DNA from: CADEER01 sp965216585
GTDB taxonomy: Bacteria; Desulfobacterota; Binatia; HRBIN30; CADEER01
DNA: 64,000 nt
Assembly: GCA_965216585.1 (NCBI GenBank)
Contig: CBDCGC010000003.1
Location: 4,092,001 to 4,156,000 of the forward strand
Reading direction: 5' to 3'
The translations under genes were made by a program, and so were the position numbers. The notes beneath the pieces are model-generated. The model worked only from the letters and a program-made list of their open reading frames with translations, did no database searches and was not told the DNA's origin. The number at the start of each line of letters is the position of its first letter. Within the stretch, counting starts at the first letter, position 1. This document shows, piece after piece, positions 17,777 through 36,221 of this stretch.

Positions 17777-17869
17777 AGTGGAAGTGTCGCCCCGCGCCGA
17801 GCTGGAATCGGTGGTGGGGATTGCTCTTGGCCTGAGCTCCACGTCTGTTCAGCTACATAAGGAGACGGA

Positions 17870-21991
<4,122 letters not shown>

Positions 21992-22013
21992 GGCGGAAAG
22001 CGCAGGAGTAGAG

Positions 22014-26153
<4,140 letters not shown>

Positions 26154-26193
26154 GCGAGCCCGTCATCTCGTGTCAAACCCAAAACGGGTAGAG

Positions 26194-26222
26194 TTGACAC
26201 CGTTGGTGGGGCCCGGTAGTTA
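26194..26222 (+). promoter_or_regulatory. Candidate promoter of the str/S10/spc/alpha block
   Basis: A perfect -35 hexamer TTGACA (26194-26199) is followed after 17 bases by TAGTTA (26217-26222), in the 104-base gap between rpoC and rpsL. The -10 is poor but has the same TAGTnA form as the candidate ahead of tRNA-Thr at 12774. An inverted pair (TGTCAA at 26171 and TTGACA at 26194) could also be a protein-binding site. Confidence 0.4.
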
Positions 26223-26257
26223 GTACAGTTTCATTTGCGCGCGGAAAAGACTGAAAA

Positions 26258-26629
26258 ATGCCAACCATCAATCAGCTCGTAAAGTACGGACGCAAGAAGC
26301 AGAAGCGCAAGACGACGGCGCCGGCGCTTCAGTCATCACCGCAAAAGCGGGGTGTCTGTACTCGTGTGTACACGCAGACACCGAAGAAGCCGAACTCGGC
26401 TCTTCGCAAGGTTGCGCGCGTGCGGTTGACCAATGGCATCGAGGTCACATCGTACATCCCGGGGATCGGCCACAACCTGCAAGAGCACTCCGTCGTGCTG
26501 ATTCGCGGTGGTCGTGTGAAGGACCTTCCGGGTGTGCGCTACCACATCGTGCGCGGCACGCTGGATACGATCGGGGTTCAGGATCGCAAACAGGGTCGAT
26601 CCAAGTATGGGGCAAAGCGGCCCAAGTAG
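26258..26629 (+). CDS. rpsL: 30S ribosomal protein S12
   Basis: Decoding-centre protein that controls accuracy. The 123-residue protein has 'TPKKPNSALRKVARVRL' and 'RGGRVKDLPGVRYHIVRG', so the lysines and proline altered in streptomycin-resistant mutants are wild type. It is the first gene of the str operon (rpsL-rpsG-fusA-tuf). Confidence 0.98.
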   Translation: MPTINQLVKYGRKKQKRKTTAPALQSSPQKRGVCTRVYTQTPKKPNSALRKVARVRLTNGIEVTSYIPGIGHNLQEHSVVLIRGGRVKDLPGVRYHIVRGTLDTIGVQDRKQGRSKYGAKRPK

Positions 26630-26680
26630 GCTGCCGAACCTGTGTATAACCCGATGTGCCAGTAAGCGAAGAGGCCGATC

Positions 26681-27151
26681 ATGCCGCGCAAGGGAGAAGT
26701 TCGGCGCAGGGAAATCCTGCCCGATCCAAAGTACAACGACCGGATGGTGACGAAGTTCGTCAACACGATGATGCTCGGAGGAAAGAAGAGCACGGCCGAG
26801 AAGATCTTCTACGACGCCCTCGACATGGTGGGCGATCGCACCAAGGAAGATCCGCTGGCGGTGTTCAAGCGTGCGCTCGAAAACGTGAAGCCCAACGTCG
26901 AAGTGCGCTCCCGTCGAGTCGGCGGCGCGACCTATCAAGTTCCGGTCGACGTGCGGCCGGTGCGCCGGGTTTCGTTGGGCATGCGCTGGATCGTTCAGTT
27001 CGCGCGCGGTCGCGGTGAGAAGTCGATGGCCGATCGCCTGGCCGCGGAGCTGATCGACGCGGCGAGCAGCCGTGGCTCATCGATGAAGAAAAAAGAAGAC
27101 ACACACCGGATGGCGGAGGCCAACAAGGCTTTCGCGCACTATCGCTGGTAA
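26681..27151 (+). CDS. rpsG: 30S ribosomal protein S7
   Basis: Assembly-initiating protein of the 30S head. The 156-residue protein shows 'MPRKGEVRRREILPDPKY', 'VNTMMLGGKKSTAE' and 'RRVGGATYQVPVDVRP', and ends 'HRMAEANKAFAHYRW'. In E. coli S7 represses the str operon by binding the rpsL-rpsG gap, here 51 bases long. Confidence 0.98.
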   Translation: MPRKGEVRRREILPDPKYNDRMVTKFVNTMMLGGKKSTAEKIFYDALDMVGDRTKEDPLAVFKRALENVKPNVEVRSRRVGGATYQVPVDVRPVRRVSLGMRWIVQFARGRGEKSMADRLAAELIDAASSRGSSMKKKEDTHRMAEANKAFAHYRW

Positions 27152-27216
27152 CCCCCTATTAACGGAGTCTACGGAGAGGGAGCGCGGGCGGGTTGGTCGT
27201 TCGCGTTTTTCATCAT

Positions 27217-29301
27217 ATGGCACGGAAAGTTCCGCTCGAACGGAATCGCAATATCGGCATCATGGCCCACATCGATGCCGGTAAGACGACGACGACAGAG
27301 CGCATCCTTTACTACACCGGGATCAACTACAAGATCGGCGAGGTGCACGACGGCACCGCGACGATGGATTGGATGGTCCAGGAGCAGGAGCGCGGCATTA
27401 CGATCACGTCGGCGGCGACGACCTGCCAGTGGAAGGATCACCGGATCAACATCATCGATACGCCGGGGCACGTCGACTTCACGATCGAGGTAGAGCGCTC
27501 GCTGCGCGTGCTCGACGGCGCGGTGGCCGTCTTTTGTTCGGTCGGCGGCGTCGAGCCGCAGTCGGAAACGGTCTGGCGCCAGGCCGACAAGTACCGCGTG
27601 CCGCGCATTGCCTTCATCAATAAGATGGATCGCGTCGGTGCCGATTTCGATCGCGGCGTCTCGATGATCCGCGAGCGACTCGGTGCCAATCCGGTTCCGC
27701 TGCAAGTGCCGATCGGCAAGGAAGAGGGATTCATCGGCGTCGTCGACCTGATCTCGATGCAGGCGATCATCTGGGACGACGAAAGCCTCGGTGCTGAGTT
27801 CCACACCGACGACATTCCGGCCGAGTTGCGCGAGACGGCGGACAAGGCGCGGGAAACCCTGCTCGAGGCGCTGGCGGAAACCGACGAAGAGCTGATGGAG
27901 AAGTACCTCGAAGGCGAGGAGATCTCGGTCGAGCGCGTCAAGTCGGCGATCCGCAAGGCGGCGCTGGAGCTGACCATCGTGCCGGTTCTTTGCGGCACGG
28001 CGTTCAAGAACCGCGGCGTGCAGCCGCTGCTCGATGCGGTCATCGAGTACCTGCCGTCACCGCTGGACGTCGCCGCCGTGACCGGAGTCGATCCGGGCTC
28101 GGACGCCGAGGTCGAGCGGCCGGCCAAAGACGACGTGCCGTTTGCCGCGCTGGCTTTCAAGATCATGACCGACCCCTACGTCGGAACGCTGGCCTTTTTT
28201 CGCGTCTACTCGGGCGTGCTCGAAACCGGTGCCAGCATTCTCAACGCGACACGCGGGCGCAGTGGTCGAGTCGGCCGACTTCTGAAGATGCACGCCAACA
28301 AGCGCGAGGAGATCGATCAGGTCTACGCCGGCGATATCGCCGCGGCGGTCGGTCTGAAGGGTATTTCGACCGGCGACACCATCTGTTCTCCGGATTCGCC
28401 GGTGATTCTCGAGGCGATCGAGTTTCCCGAGCCGGTCATCTCGATCGCCATCGAGCCGAAGACCAAGGCCGATCAGGAACGTCTCGGCGAATCGCTGCAG
28501 AAGTTGGCCGAGGAAGATCCCTCGTTTCGCGTCGAGTCCGACAGTGAGACCGGGCAGACGATCATCAAGGGGATGGGCGAGCTCCACCTTGAAGTCATCG
28601 TCGACCGCCTCTTGCGCGAGTTCAAGGTCGACGCCAACGTCGGTCGCCCGCAGGTGGCGTACAAGGAAACGATCCGCAAGCAGGTCGAGCAGAATACGAA
28701 GTTCCAGCGTCAGACCGGCGGTCGCGGCCAGTACGGACACGTCGTCATCGAGGTCGAGCCGCTCGAAGCGGGCGGCGACGGGTTCGAGTTCATCGACAAG
28801 ATCAAGGGCGGGTCGATTCCGCGCGAGTACATTCCGGCGGTGGAGCGCGGAGCACGCGAAGCGTTGGAGGGCGGCGTCATGGCCGGCTACCCGATGATCG
28901 ACGTGCGGGTGACGCTGATCGACGGCTCGTACCACGAGGTCGACTCCTCCGAGATGGCATTCAAGATCGCCGGATCGATGGCGTTGAAAGAGGCTGCCAA
29001 GAAGGCCGATGCGACCTTGCTCGAGCCGGTGATGGGAGTCGAGGTGGTGTCGCCGGAAGAGTATATGGGCGATGTGATCGGTGACTTGTCGAGCCGGCGC
29101 GGACAGGTTCAGGGAACCGAGCCGCGGGCCGGGGCGCAGGTGATCACCGCCAACGTGCCCTTGCGGGAGATGTTCGGTTACGCAACGGATCTGCGGTCGG
29201 CGACGCAAGGGCGAGCGACCTACACGATGCAGTTTTCGCACTACGAGCCGGTACCGCAGGTCATTTCCGAAGAGATCATGGAGCGCCGCGGCGCTGCCTA
29301 G
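27217..29301 (+). CDS. fusA: Elongation factor G
   Basis: Translocation GTPase, 694 residues. 'AHIDAGKTTTTERIL' is the P loop, 'QEQERGITITSAATT' is switch I, followed by 'DTPGHVDF' and 'NKMDR'. The ATG at 27217 matches the family start (MARKVPLERNRNIGI) but has no Shine-Dalgarno directly before it. A purine-rich GGAGAGGGAG at 27174-27183 would suit an in-frame TTG at 27193, which would add eight unconserved residues. Codon context and homology favour 27217. Confidence 0.97.
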   Translation: MARKVPLERNRNIGIMAHIDAGKTTTTERILYYTGINYKIGEVHDGTATMDWMVQEQERGITITSAATTCQWKDHRINIIDTPGHVDFTIEVERSLRVLDGAVAVFCSVGGVEPQSETVWRQADKYRVPRIAFINKMDRVGADFDRGVSMIRERLGANPVPLQVPIGKEEGFIGVVDLISMQAIIWDDESLGAEFHTDDIPAELRETADKARETLLEALAETDEELMEKYLEGEEISVERVKSAIRKAALELTIVPVLCGTAFKNRGVQPLLDAVIEYLPSPLDVAAVTGVDPGSDAEVERPAKDDVPFAALAFKIMTDPYVGTLAFFRVYSGVLETGASILNATRGRSGRVGRLLKMHANKREEIDQVYAGDIAAAVGLKGISTGDTICSPDSPVILEAIEFPEPVISIAIEPKTKADQERLGESLQKLAEEDPSFRVESDSETGQTIIKGMGELHLEVIVDRLLREFKVDANVGRPQVAYKETIRKQVEQNTKFQRQTGGRGQYGHVVIEVEPLEAGGDGFEFIDKIKGGSIPREYIPAVERGAREALEGGVMAGYPMIDVRVTLIDGSYHEVDSSEMAFKIAGSMALKEAAKKADATLLEPVMGVEVVSPEEYMGDVIGDLSSRRGQVQGTEPRAGAQVITANVPLREMFGYATDLRSATQGRATYTMQFSHYEPVPQVISEEIMERRGAA

Positions 29302-29325
29302 GGTCAGCGCGGGAGGAAAGAGAAG

Positions 29326-30516
<1,191 letters not shown>

Positions 30517-30534
30517 GAGTGACGCGGCAAGAGC

Positions 30535-30843
<309 letters not shown>

Positions 30844-30870
30844 GGGCGAGATTGGTAGGAGCACGTTTCG

Positions 30871-31566
30871 ATGGCGCTCGGATTGATTGGCAAGAAGCTG
30901 GGCATGACCCAGGTCTACGCCGAGGACGGTACGCTGCTGCCGGTGACGGTGGTCGAGGCGGGGCCGTGCACGGTGGTGCAGGCGAAGACCGCGGCGACCG
31001 ACGGCTATGCATCGGTTCAGCTCGGATTCGGCGAGCGCAAGGCGCAGCGTGTGACCAAGGCGTATCGCGAGCACTGCCTGAAGGCGGGCAAGGGCGTCTT
31101 TCGCGTCTTGCGGGAGTTTCGCCTCGACGAAGGTGGCGACGCCATGTCGCCCGGTCAGGAAATTGCCGTCGGCGCCGTCTTTCGCGCCGGCGATCGCGTC
31201 GACGTGAGCGGCACCTCCAAGGGGCGTGGTTTCACCGGCGTGATGAAGCGGCACGGATTCGGCGGTTTCCCGGCGAGTCACGGAACGCACGAGTACTTCC
31301 GCCACGGCGGCGCCATCGGCAACCGCTCGTATCCCGGGCGCGTATTCAAGGGAAAGCGCATGGCCGGTCACTTCGGCTCCGAGCGCGTGACGATCCAGAA
31401 CCTCGAAGTGGTGGAAGTGCGCGAGGAGAAGAACCTGCTCCTGCTGCGCGGCGCCATTCCCGGTCCGAGCGGTGGCTTCGTCGTCGTCCAGCCTGCGGTC
31501 AAAGGCAGCGGGCGGGTCGATGATGCCGGTGACGAGGCGACGGGCGAGAAGGAATCGGCGGCATGA
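30871..31566 (+). CDS. rplC: 50S ribosomal protein L3
   Basis: Early-binding protein near the peptidyl transferase centre. At 231 residues it exceeds E. coli L3 (209) because of an acidic C-terminal tail. 'GLIGKKLGMTQVY' and 'SGTSKGRGFTGVMKRHGF' are diagnostic. The segment after this reads 'PASHGTHEYFRHGG' and lacks the Gln methylated in E. coli. The stop overlaps the rplD ATG (ATGA). Confidence 0.97.
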   Translation: MALGLIGKKLGMTQVYAEDGTLLPVTVVEAGPCTVVQAKTAATDGYASVQLGFGERKAQRVTKAYREHCLKAGKGVFRVLREFRLDEGGDAMSPGQEIAVGAVFRAGDRVDVSGTSKGRGFTGVMKRHGFGGFPASHGTHEYFRHGGAIGNRSYPGRVFKGKRMAGHFGSERVTIQNLEVVEVREEKNLLLLRGAIPGPSGGFVVVQPAVKGSGRVDDAGDEATGEKESAA

Positions 31567-32180
31567 AGGTTCCGATTCTCACGCAGAGCAAGGAGCAGAG
31601 CGGTGAGGTCGACCTGCCGGAGGCGGTGTTCGACGGACCGGTGCGCCGCCACCTCCTCTACGAAGCCGTCAAGATGCAGACCGCCAACCGGCGCGCCGGC
31701 ACCTCGTCGACCAAGACGCGGGGTACGGTTCGCGGCGGTGGTCGCAAGCCGTGGCGACAGAAGGGAACGGGGCGAGCTCGCGCCGGATCGACGCGCTCGC
31801 CGCTGTGGCAGGGTGGCGCCGTCGTGCACGGACCGCAGCCGCGTTCGTACGCCTATCGCATGCCGGCCAGTGCCCGCCGCGCGGCGTTGCGTTCGGCCCT
31901 CGCCCTCAAGGCGAGGGAGGGCGAGCTGGTGGTGCTCGACAGTCTCGACGTCGAGCCCAAGACCAAGGTGGTTGCGGGGATTCTCGCCAACCTCGGCTTG
32001 GAGAGTGCGCTGTTCGTGACCGATGGGGAGAACACCAACCTCGAGCGTGCGACGCGCAATCTGCCGCGCGCCAAGGCTCTGCGCGCCGAAGGCGCCAACG
32101 TCTACGACATCTTGCACTACCGGCATCTGGTGGTGACGCGCGAGGCGATCGCCGCGCTGCAGGGAAGGGTCGAGCGATGA
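31563..32180 (+). CDS. rplD: 50S ribosomal protein L4
   Basis: Exit-tunnel protein; in E. coli it represses the S10 operon. The 205-residue protein has the long basic loop 'VRGGGRKPWRQKGTGRARAG' that reaches the tunnel wall. Start and stop both overlap neighbours by ATGA, which indicates coupled translation with rplC and rplW. Confidence 0.97.
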   Translation: MKVPILTQSKEQSGEVDLPEAVFDGPVRRHLLYEAVKMQTANRRAGTSSTKTRGTVRGGGRKPWRQKGTGRARAGSTRSPLWQGGAVVHGPQPRSYAYRMPASARRAALRSALALKAREGELVVLDSLDVEPKTKVVAGILANLGLESALFVTDGENTNLERATRNLPRAKALRAEGANVYDILHYRHLVVTREAIAALQGRVER

Positions 32181-32467
32181 AGGAGCTCTTTCAGGTCGTC
32201 AGTGCTCCGCTGATCACGGAAAAGGGAACCCTGCTCGCCGAAGACGGCAACCAGGTCCTCTTCCGCGTACCCAAGGAAGCCAACAAGGCCGAGATTCGCC
32301 AGGCCGTGGAGAAGCTCTTCCAGGTCAAGGTCAAGAAGGTGCGCACCCTCAACTACCTCGGCAAGACGCGGCGTGTCGGCCGCATCGTCGGGCGCCGTCC
32401 TGGTTGGAAGAAGGCCTATGTGACTCTGGCCGAGGGGCAGAGCATCGATTTCTTCGAGGGAGCGTGA
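32177..32467 (+). CDS. rplW: 50S ribosomal protein L23
   Basis: Rim protein at the tunnel exit that docks trigger factor and SRP. The 96-residue protein has 'VVSAPLITEKGTLLAEDGNQ', 'FQVKVKKVRTLNY' and 'GRRPGWKKAYVTL'. The start at 32177 is set by the ATGA overlap with rplD and by family alignment; the open frame extends upstream through rplD without meaning. Confidence 0.97.
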   Translation: MKELFQVVSAPLITEKGTLLAEDGNQVLFRVPKEANKAEIRQAVEKLFQVKVKKVRTLNYLGKTRRVGRIVGRRPGWKKAYVTLAEGQSIDFFEGA

Positions 32468-32473
32468 GCGAGC

Positions 32474-33295
32474 ATGCCAACGCGACAGTACAAACCGACC
32501 TCACCGGGCCGCCGCGGCCAGTCGGTCGCCGACTTCTCGGACCTCAGCAAAAAGCGGCCGGAAAAGTCTCTGCTCGAGCCGCGCCAGCGCTCGGGTGGCC
32601 GCAACGCCGGTGGGCGGATGACGGTTCGCCATCGCGGCGGTGGCCACAAGCGGCGCTATCGCGTCATCGATTTCAAGAGAAACAAAGAGCAAGTGCCAGC
32701 CAAGGTCGCGGCCATCGAGTACGACCCAAACCGCTCGGCGCGCATCGCGCTGCTGCACTACGTCGACGGCGAGAAGAGCTACATCATCGCGCCGGTCGGC
32801 TTGCGCGTCGGCGACCGCGTGCAGGCGGGCCCGGGGGCAGACATTCAACCGGGCAACTCTCTGGCGCTGTCCAACATTCCGCTCGGAACGATGATCCACA
32901 ACGTTGAGCTGCGCCCCGGGCGCGGCGGCCAGCTCGGCCGCAGTGCCGGCGCCGGTATTCAGCTCATGGCCAAGGAAGGCAAGATGGCGCTGCTCAAGCT
33001 GCCGTCCGGCGAGCTGCGTCTGGTGCAGGGAAGTTGCCGGGCGACGATCGGCGAGGTCGGCAACTCGGAGCACTCCAACATCTCGCTCGGCAAGGCCGGT
33101 CGCAAGCGTTGGCTCGGCCGCCGCCCCAAGGTGCGCGGGATCGCCATGAATCCGGTCGATCACCCACACGGTGGAGGCGAGGGCAGGTCGAAGGGAAATC
33201 ATCCGCAGAGCCCGTGGGGCAAGCCGACCAAGGGCTACCGCACACGAAACAACCCGCGCACCAATCGCTACATCGTCAAGCGACGGGGCAAGTAG
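32474..33295 (+). CDS. rplB: 50S ribosomal protein L2
   Basis: Essential for subunit joining and peptidyl transfer. The 273-residue protein has 'GRRPKVRGIAMNPVDHPHGG', which includes the conserved His near the catalytic centre, and ends in a basic tail. It starts 6 bases after rplW. Confidence 0.98.
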   Translation: MPTRQYKPTSPGRRGQSVADFSDLSKKRPEKSLLEPRQRSGGRNAGGRMTVRHRGGGHKRRYRVIDFKRNKEQVPAKVAAIEYDPNRSARIALLHYVDGEKSYIIAPVGLRVGDRVQAGPGADIQPGNSLALSNIPLGTMIHNVELRPGRGGQLGRSAGAGIQLMAKEGKMALLKLPSGELRLVQGSCRATIGEVGNSEHSNISLGKAGRKRWLGRRPKVRGIAMNPVDHPHGGGEGRSKGNHPQSPWGKPTKGYRTRNNPRTNRYIVKRRGK

Positions 33296-33305
33296 GGGGA
33301 GCAGC

Positions 33306-33587
33306 GTGGCACGTTCGATCAAAAAGGGTCCATTCATCGACAGCCATCTCTTGAAGAAGGTGGATGCGATGGAGGCGACCGGGGAGAAACGAATCATTCG
33401 CACGTGGTCGCGGCGATCGACGGTGACGCCGGAGATGGTCGGGCACACCTTTGCCGTGCACAACGGGCGCAAGTTCATCCCGGTCTACGTTTCCGAGAAC
33501 ATGGTCGGGCACAAGCTGGGCGAGTTCTCTCCAACCCGGACCTTCCACGGTCATTCGGGCGACCGCAAGGCCGACAAGGGGAAGTGA
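33306..33587 (+). CDS. rpsS: 30S ribosomal protein S19
   Basis: 30S head protein next to S13 and the A-site tRNA. The 93-residue protein starts at GTG 33306, after AGGGGGAG, giving 'MARSIKKGPFIDSHLLKKV'. 'RTWSRRSTVTPEMVGHTFAV' is the family core. The open frame continues upstream inside rplB but is not coding there. Confidence 0.97.
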   Translation: MARSIKKGPFIDSHLLKKVDAMEATGEKRIIRTWSRRSTVTPEMVGHTFAVHNGRKFIPVYVSENMVGHKLGEFSPTRTFHGHSGDRKADKGK

Positions 33588-33590
33588 CGG

Positions 33591-33923
33591 ATGGAATCGC
33601 GTGCAACGACCCGCAACGTCCGGATCGCCCCGCGCAAGATGCGCGTGGTCGCCGATCTGGTGCGTGGCAAGGGAGTCGAGGAGGCGTTGAGCGTGCTCGA
33701 TCACCTGCCCAAGAAGGGTGCGCGCATCGTTTCGAAGGCGCTGCGCTCGGTGGTCGCCAATGCAGAAGATACGCAATCGGTCGACGTCGATCGTTTGTAC
33801 GTGAAGACGATCGCAGTCGATGGCGGTGCGGTAATGAAGAGGTTTACTCCGCGAGCGCACGGTCGTGCGACGGTCGTGCGCAAGCGCACATCGCATCTCA
33901 CCGTGATCGTGGACGAGCGCTGA
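33591..33923 (+). CDS. rplV: 50S ribosomal protein L22
   Basis: Tunnel protein whose beta-hairpin lines the constriction near the macrolide site. The 110-residue protein has 'RIAPRKMRVVADLVRGK' and the hairpin region 'MKRFTPRAHGRATVVRKRTS'. It begins 3 bases after rpsS. Confidence 0.97.
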   Translation: MESRATTRNVRIAPRKMRVVADLVRGKGVEEALSVLDHLPKKGARIVSKALRSVVANAEDTQSVDVDRLYVKTIAVDGGAVMKRFTPRAHGRATVVRKRTSHLTVIVDER

Positions 33924-33937
33924 GTCGAGGAGCTGGT

Positions 33938-34600
33938 ATGGGTCAGAAAGTACATCCGCGGGGCTTCCGCCTCGGTGTCATCGACGGTAGCGACTCGAAG
34001 TGGTTCGCCCAGCGCGACTTTGCCGAGCTTCTGCACGAGGATCTCTCGCTGCGCAAGTTCCTCAAGCAGAAGCTCTACCACGCCGGAATTTCCAAAGTGG
34101 AGATCGAGCGAGCGGCGAGCAAGGCCAAGATCAACATCTACACGGCGCGGCCGGGAATCGTCATCGGCAAGAAGGGCGCCGAGATCGAAAAGCTCAAGAG
34201 CGAGCTGGCGGCGATGACCAAGCGCGAGACCTTCATCAACATTCACGAGGTGCGGCGTCCAGACCTCGACGGGCAGTTGGTGGCGGAGAACATCGCCCTG
34301 CAGCTCGAGCGACGCGTCGCCTTTCGCCGCGCCATGAAAGAGGCGGTCAGCCGCGGCATGCGCATGGGTGCACAGGGGATCAAGGTGCGTTGTGCCGGTC
34401 GCCTCGGCGGCGCCGAGATCGCGCGCTCGGAGTGGTACCGCGAGGGGCGCGTACCGCTGCATACGCTGCGCGCCGATATTTCCTACGGCACGGCGGAGGG
34501 GCGGACGACCTACGGCGTCGTCGGCGTCAAGGTCTGGATTTTCCGCGGCGAGATTCTCACCCGCCAAGAGGAAGAGCAGAAAGCCCCGGTCGGCATCTGA
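33938..34600 (+). CDS. rpsC: 30S ribosomal protein S3
   Basis: mRNA-entry protein with helicase-like action together with S4 and S5. The 220-residue protein has a KH domain with 'RPGIVIGKKGAEIEKLK' and the C-terminal 'EWYREGRVPLHTLRADISYG'. The start at 33938 has GAGGAGC upstream and the family start 'MGQKVHPRGFRLG'. Confidence 0.98.
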   Translation: MGQKVHPRGFRLGVIDGSDSKWFAQRDFAELLHEDLSLRKFLKQKLYHAGISKVEIERAASKAKINIYTARPGIVIGKKGAEIEKLKSELAAMTKRETFINIHEVRRPDLDGQLVAENIALQLERRVAFRRAMKEAVSRGMRMGAQGIKVRCAGRLGGAEIARSEWYREGRVPLHTLRADISYGTAEGRTTYGVVGVKVWIFRGEILTRQEEEQKAPVGI

Positions 34601-34615
34601 GGCGGAGACGGAGAC

Positions 34616-35044
34616 ATGCTCGCACCGAAGAAACTGAAATACCGCAAGCGCTTCAAGGGGCGCCGCAAGGGGACCGCTCATCGCGGCTCGACCCTGGCCT
34701 TTGGCGACTACGGTCTGCAGGCGGTCGATCGCGGCTGGATCACGGCGCGGCAGATCGAGGCGGCACGTGTTGCCTTGACGCGGCGGATCAAGCGCGGCGG
34801 TCGTGTCTGGATTCGCATTTTCCCCGACAAGCCACTGTCGAAGAAGCCGGCGGAAACGCGGATGGGCAAAGGCAAGGGCAACCCCGAACAGTGGGTGGCC
34901 GTGGTCAAGCCGGGGCGCGTGATTTTCGAGATGGAAGGCGTCGATCCGGCGACGGCCAAGGAAGCGATGCGCCTGGCAGCGCGCAAGTTGGCGATTGAGA
35001 CGCAGTATTGCGAGCGTCCCGGGGTGGAGCATCATGCGAGCTAG
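34616..35044 (+). CDS. rplP: 50S ribosomal protein L16
   Basis: A-site finger-proximal protein of the large subunit. The 142-residue protein has 'KYRKRFKGRRKG', 'ITARQIEAARVALTRRIKRG' and 'RMGKGKGNPEQWVAVVKPG'. Its end overlaps the start of rpmC by 11 bases. Confidence 0.97.
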   Translation: MLAPKKLKYRKRFKGRRKGTAHRGSTLAFGDYGLQAVDRGWITARQIEAARVALTRRIKRGGRVWIRIFPDKPLSKKPAETRMGKGKGNPEQWVAVVKPGRVIFEMEGVDPATAKEAMRLAARKLAIETQYCERPGVEHHAS

Positions 35045-35234
35045 AGACGTCCGTGAGCTCAGTCCTCAGGAGATCGACCTCAGAGAGGAAGAGCTGAAGG
35101 AGACCATCTTCCGCTTTCGGCTACGGCGCGGCGTCAACCAGTTGGAGAGTCCGGCGGCGTTGCGCACGGCGCGGAGAGAGTTGGCGCGGGTCAAGACGAT
35201 CAAGCGTGAGAAGGCGAAGGGCGAGCACTCATGA
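35034..35234 (+). CDS. rpmC: 50S ribosomal protein L29
   Basis: Small two-helix protein at the tunnel exit. The ATG at 35034, inside the end of rplP, gives a standard 66-residue L29 ('MRARDVRELSPQEIDLREEE'). The in-frame ATG at 34995 would add 13 residues lying within rplP and is rejected. GGGGTGGAG serves as ribosome site. Confidence 0.94.
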   Translation: MRARDVRELSPQEIDLREEELKETIFRFRLRRGVNQLESPAALRTARRELARVKTIKREKAKGEHS

Positions 35235-35485
35235 CGCGGGGAAACACCAAGGTTCGAGAAGGCGTGGTGGTGAGCAGCGCGATGGACAAGACCGTCGTCG
35301 TGACGGTTTCCCGTCTCGTCAAGCACCCGCGTTACAAGAAGTACGTCAAGAGACGAAAGCGGTTCAAGGCGCACGACGAGAAGAACGAATGCGGCGTCGG
35401 CGATCGGGTGACGATCGCCGAGACACGGCCGTTGAGCAAGCAGAAGCGCTGGCGGATCCAGAAGGTCGTCGAGAAGGCGGTCTGA
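35231..35485 (+). CDS. rpsQ: 30S ribosomal protein S17
   Basis: Early 16S-binding protein, 84 residues. 'EGVVVSSAMDKTVVVTVSRL' and 'GDRVTIAETRPLSKQKRW' define the OB fold. The ATG overlaps the rpmC stop (ATGA). Confidence 0.97.
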   Translation: MTRGNTKVREGVVVSSAMDKTVVVTVSRLVKHPRYKKYVKRRKRFKAHDEKNECGVGDRVTIAETRPLSKQKRWRIQKVVEKAV

Positions 35486-35516
35486 TCGGCAGCGGTCGGA
35501 AGCTTGGAAGAATACG

Positions 35517-35885
35517 ATGGTGCAGACGGAAACGATGCTGGATGTGGCAGACAACTCGGGAGCGCGCCGGGTTCTCTGTATCAAGGTGTTGGGTGGGTCG
35601 CGGCGCAAGTACGCCTCGCTGGGGGACATCATCGTCGTCAGCGTGAAGGAGGCGGCGCCCAATTCGAAGGTGAAGAAGGGCGACGTCATGAAAGCGGTCG
35701 TCGTCCGCACGGCCAAGGAAGTCGGGCGAGCCGATGGTTCGTACATTCGCTTCGACAACAATTCCGCCGTGCTCATCGACAACCAGCGGGAGCCGGTCGG
35801 CACGCGCATCTTCGGCCCCGTGGCTCGCGAGTTGCGCGCCAAGAGATTCATGAAGATTTTGTCCCTGGCCCCCGAGGTCCTTTGA
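35517..35885 (+). CDS. rplN: 50S ribosomal protein L14
   Basis: Subunit-interface protein of 122 residues. 'MVQTETMLDVADNSGARRVL' and 'GTRIFGPVARELRAKRFMKI' are diagnostic. First gene of the classical spc set. Confidence 0.98.
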   Translation: MVQTETMLDVADNSGARRVLCIKVLGGSRRKYASLGDIIVVSVKEAAPNSKVKKGDVMKAVVVRTAKEVGRADGSYIRFDNNSAVLIDNQREPVGTRIFGPVARELRAKRFMKILSLAPEVL

Positions 35886-35900
35886 GTCGGAAAGAGTGAG

Positions 35901-36218
35901 ATGCGGGCGCGGATCAAGAAAAACGATACGGTCGTCGTCATTGCCGGTGGCGAACGCGGCAAATCCGGAAAGGTGTTGCGCGTCAACACGTCGGCCAAGC
36001 GGGCCGTCGTCGAAGGTTTGAACATGGTCAAGCGGCATACCAAGGGGACGCCGCAGAGCCCGTCGGGAATCATCGACAAGGAGGCGCCACTGCATCTGTC
36101 GAACCTCATGGCGGTCTGCGACAAGTGCAACGCGCCGACGCGCTTGGGGAAGAAGTTGCTGGAGAACGGCGATGCGGTGCGGATCTGCCGCCGCTGCGGC
36201 GAACAGATGGATGGATAG
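35901..36218 (+). CDS. rplX: 50S ribosomal protein L24
   Basis: Assembly initiator near the tunnel exit. The 105-residue protein has the KOW motif 'VIAGGERGKSGKVLRV' and 'VEGLNMVKRHTKG'. A C-terminal CDKC...CRRC pair could bind zinc. This zinc-ribbon form of L24 is found in several phyla but not in E. coli. Confidence 0.96.
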   Translation: MRARIKKNDTVVVIAGGERGKSGKVLRVNTSAKRAVVEGLNMVKRHTKGTPQSPSGIIDKEAPLHLSNLMAVCDKCNAPTRLGKKLLENGDAVRICRRCGEQMDG

Positions 36219-36221
36219 CCG

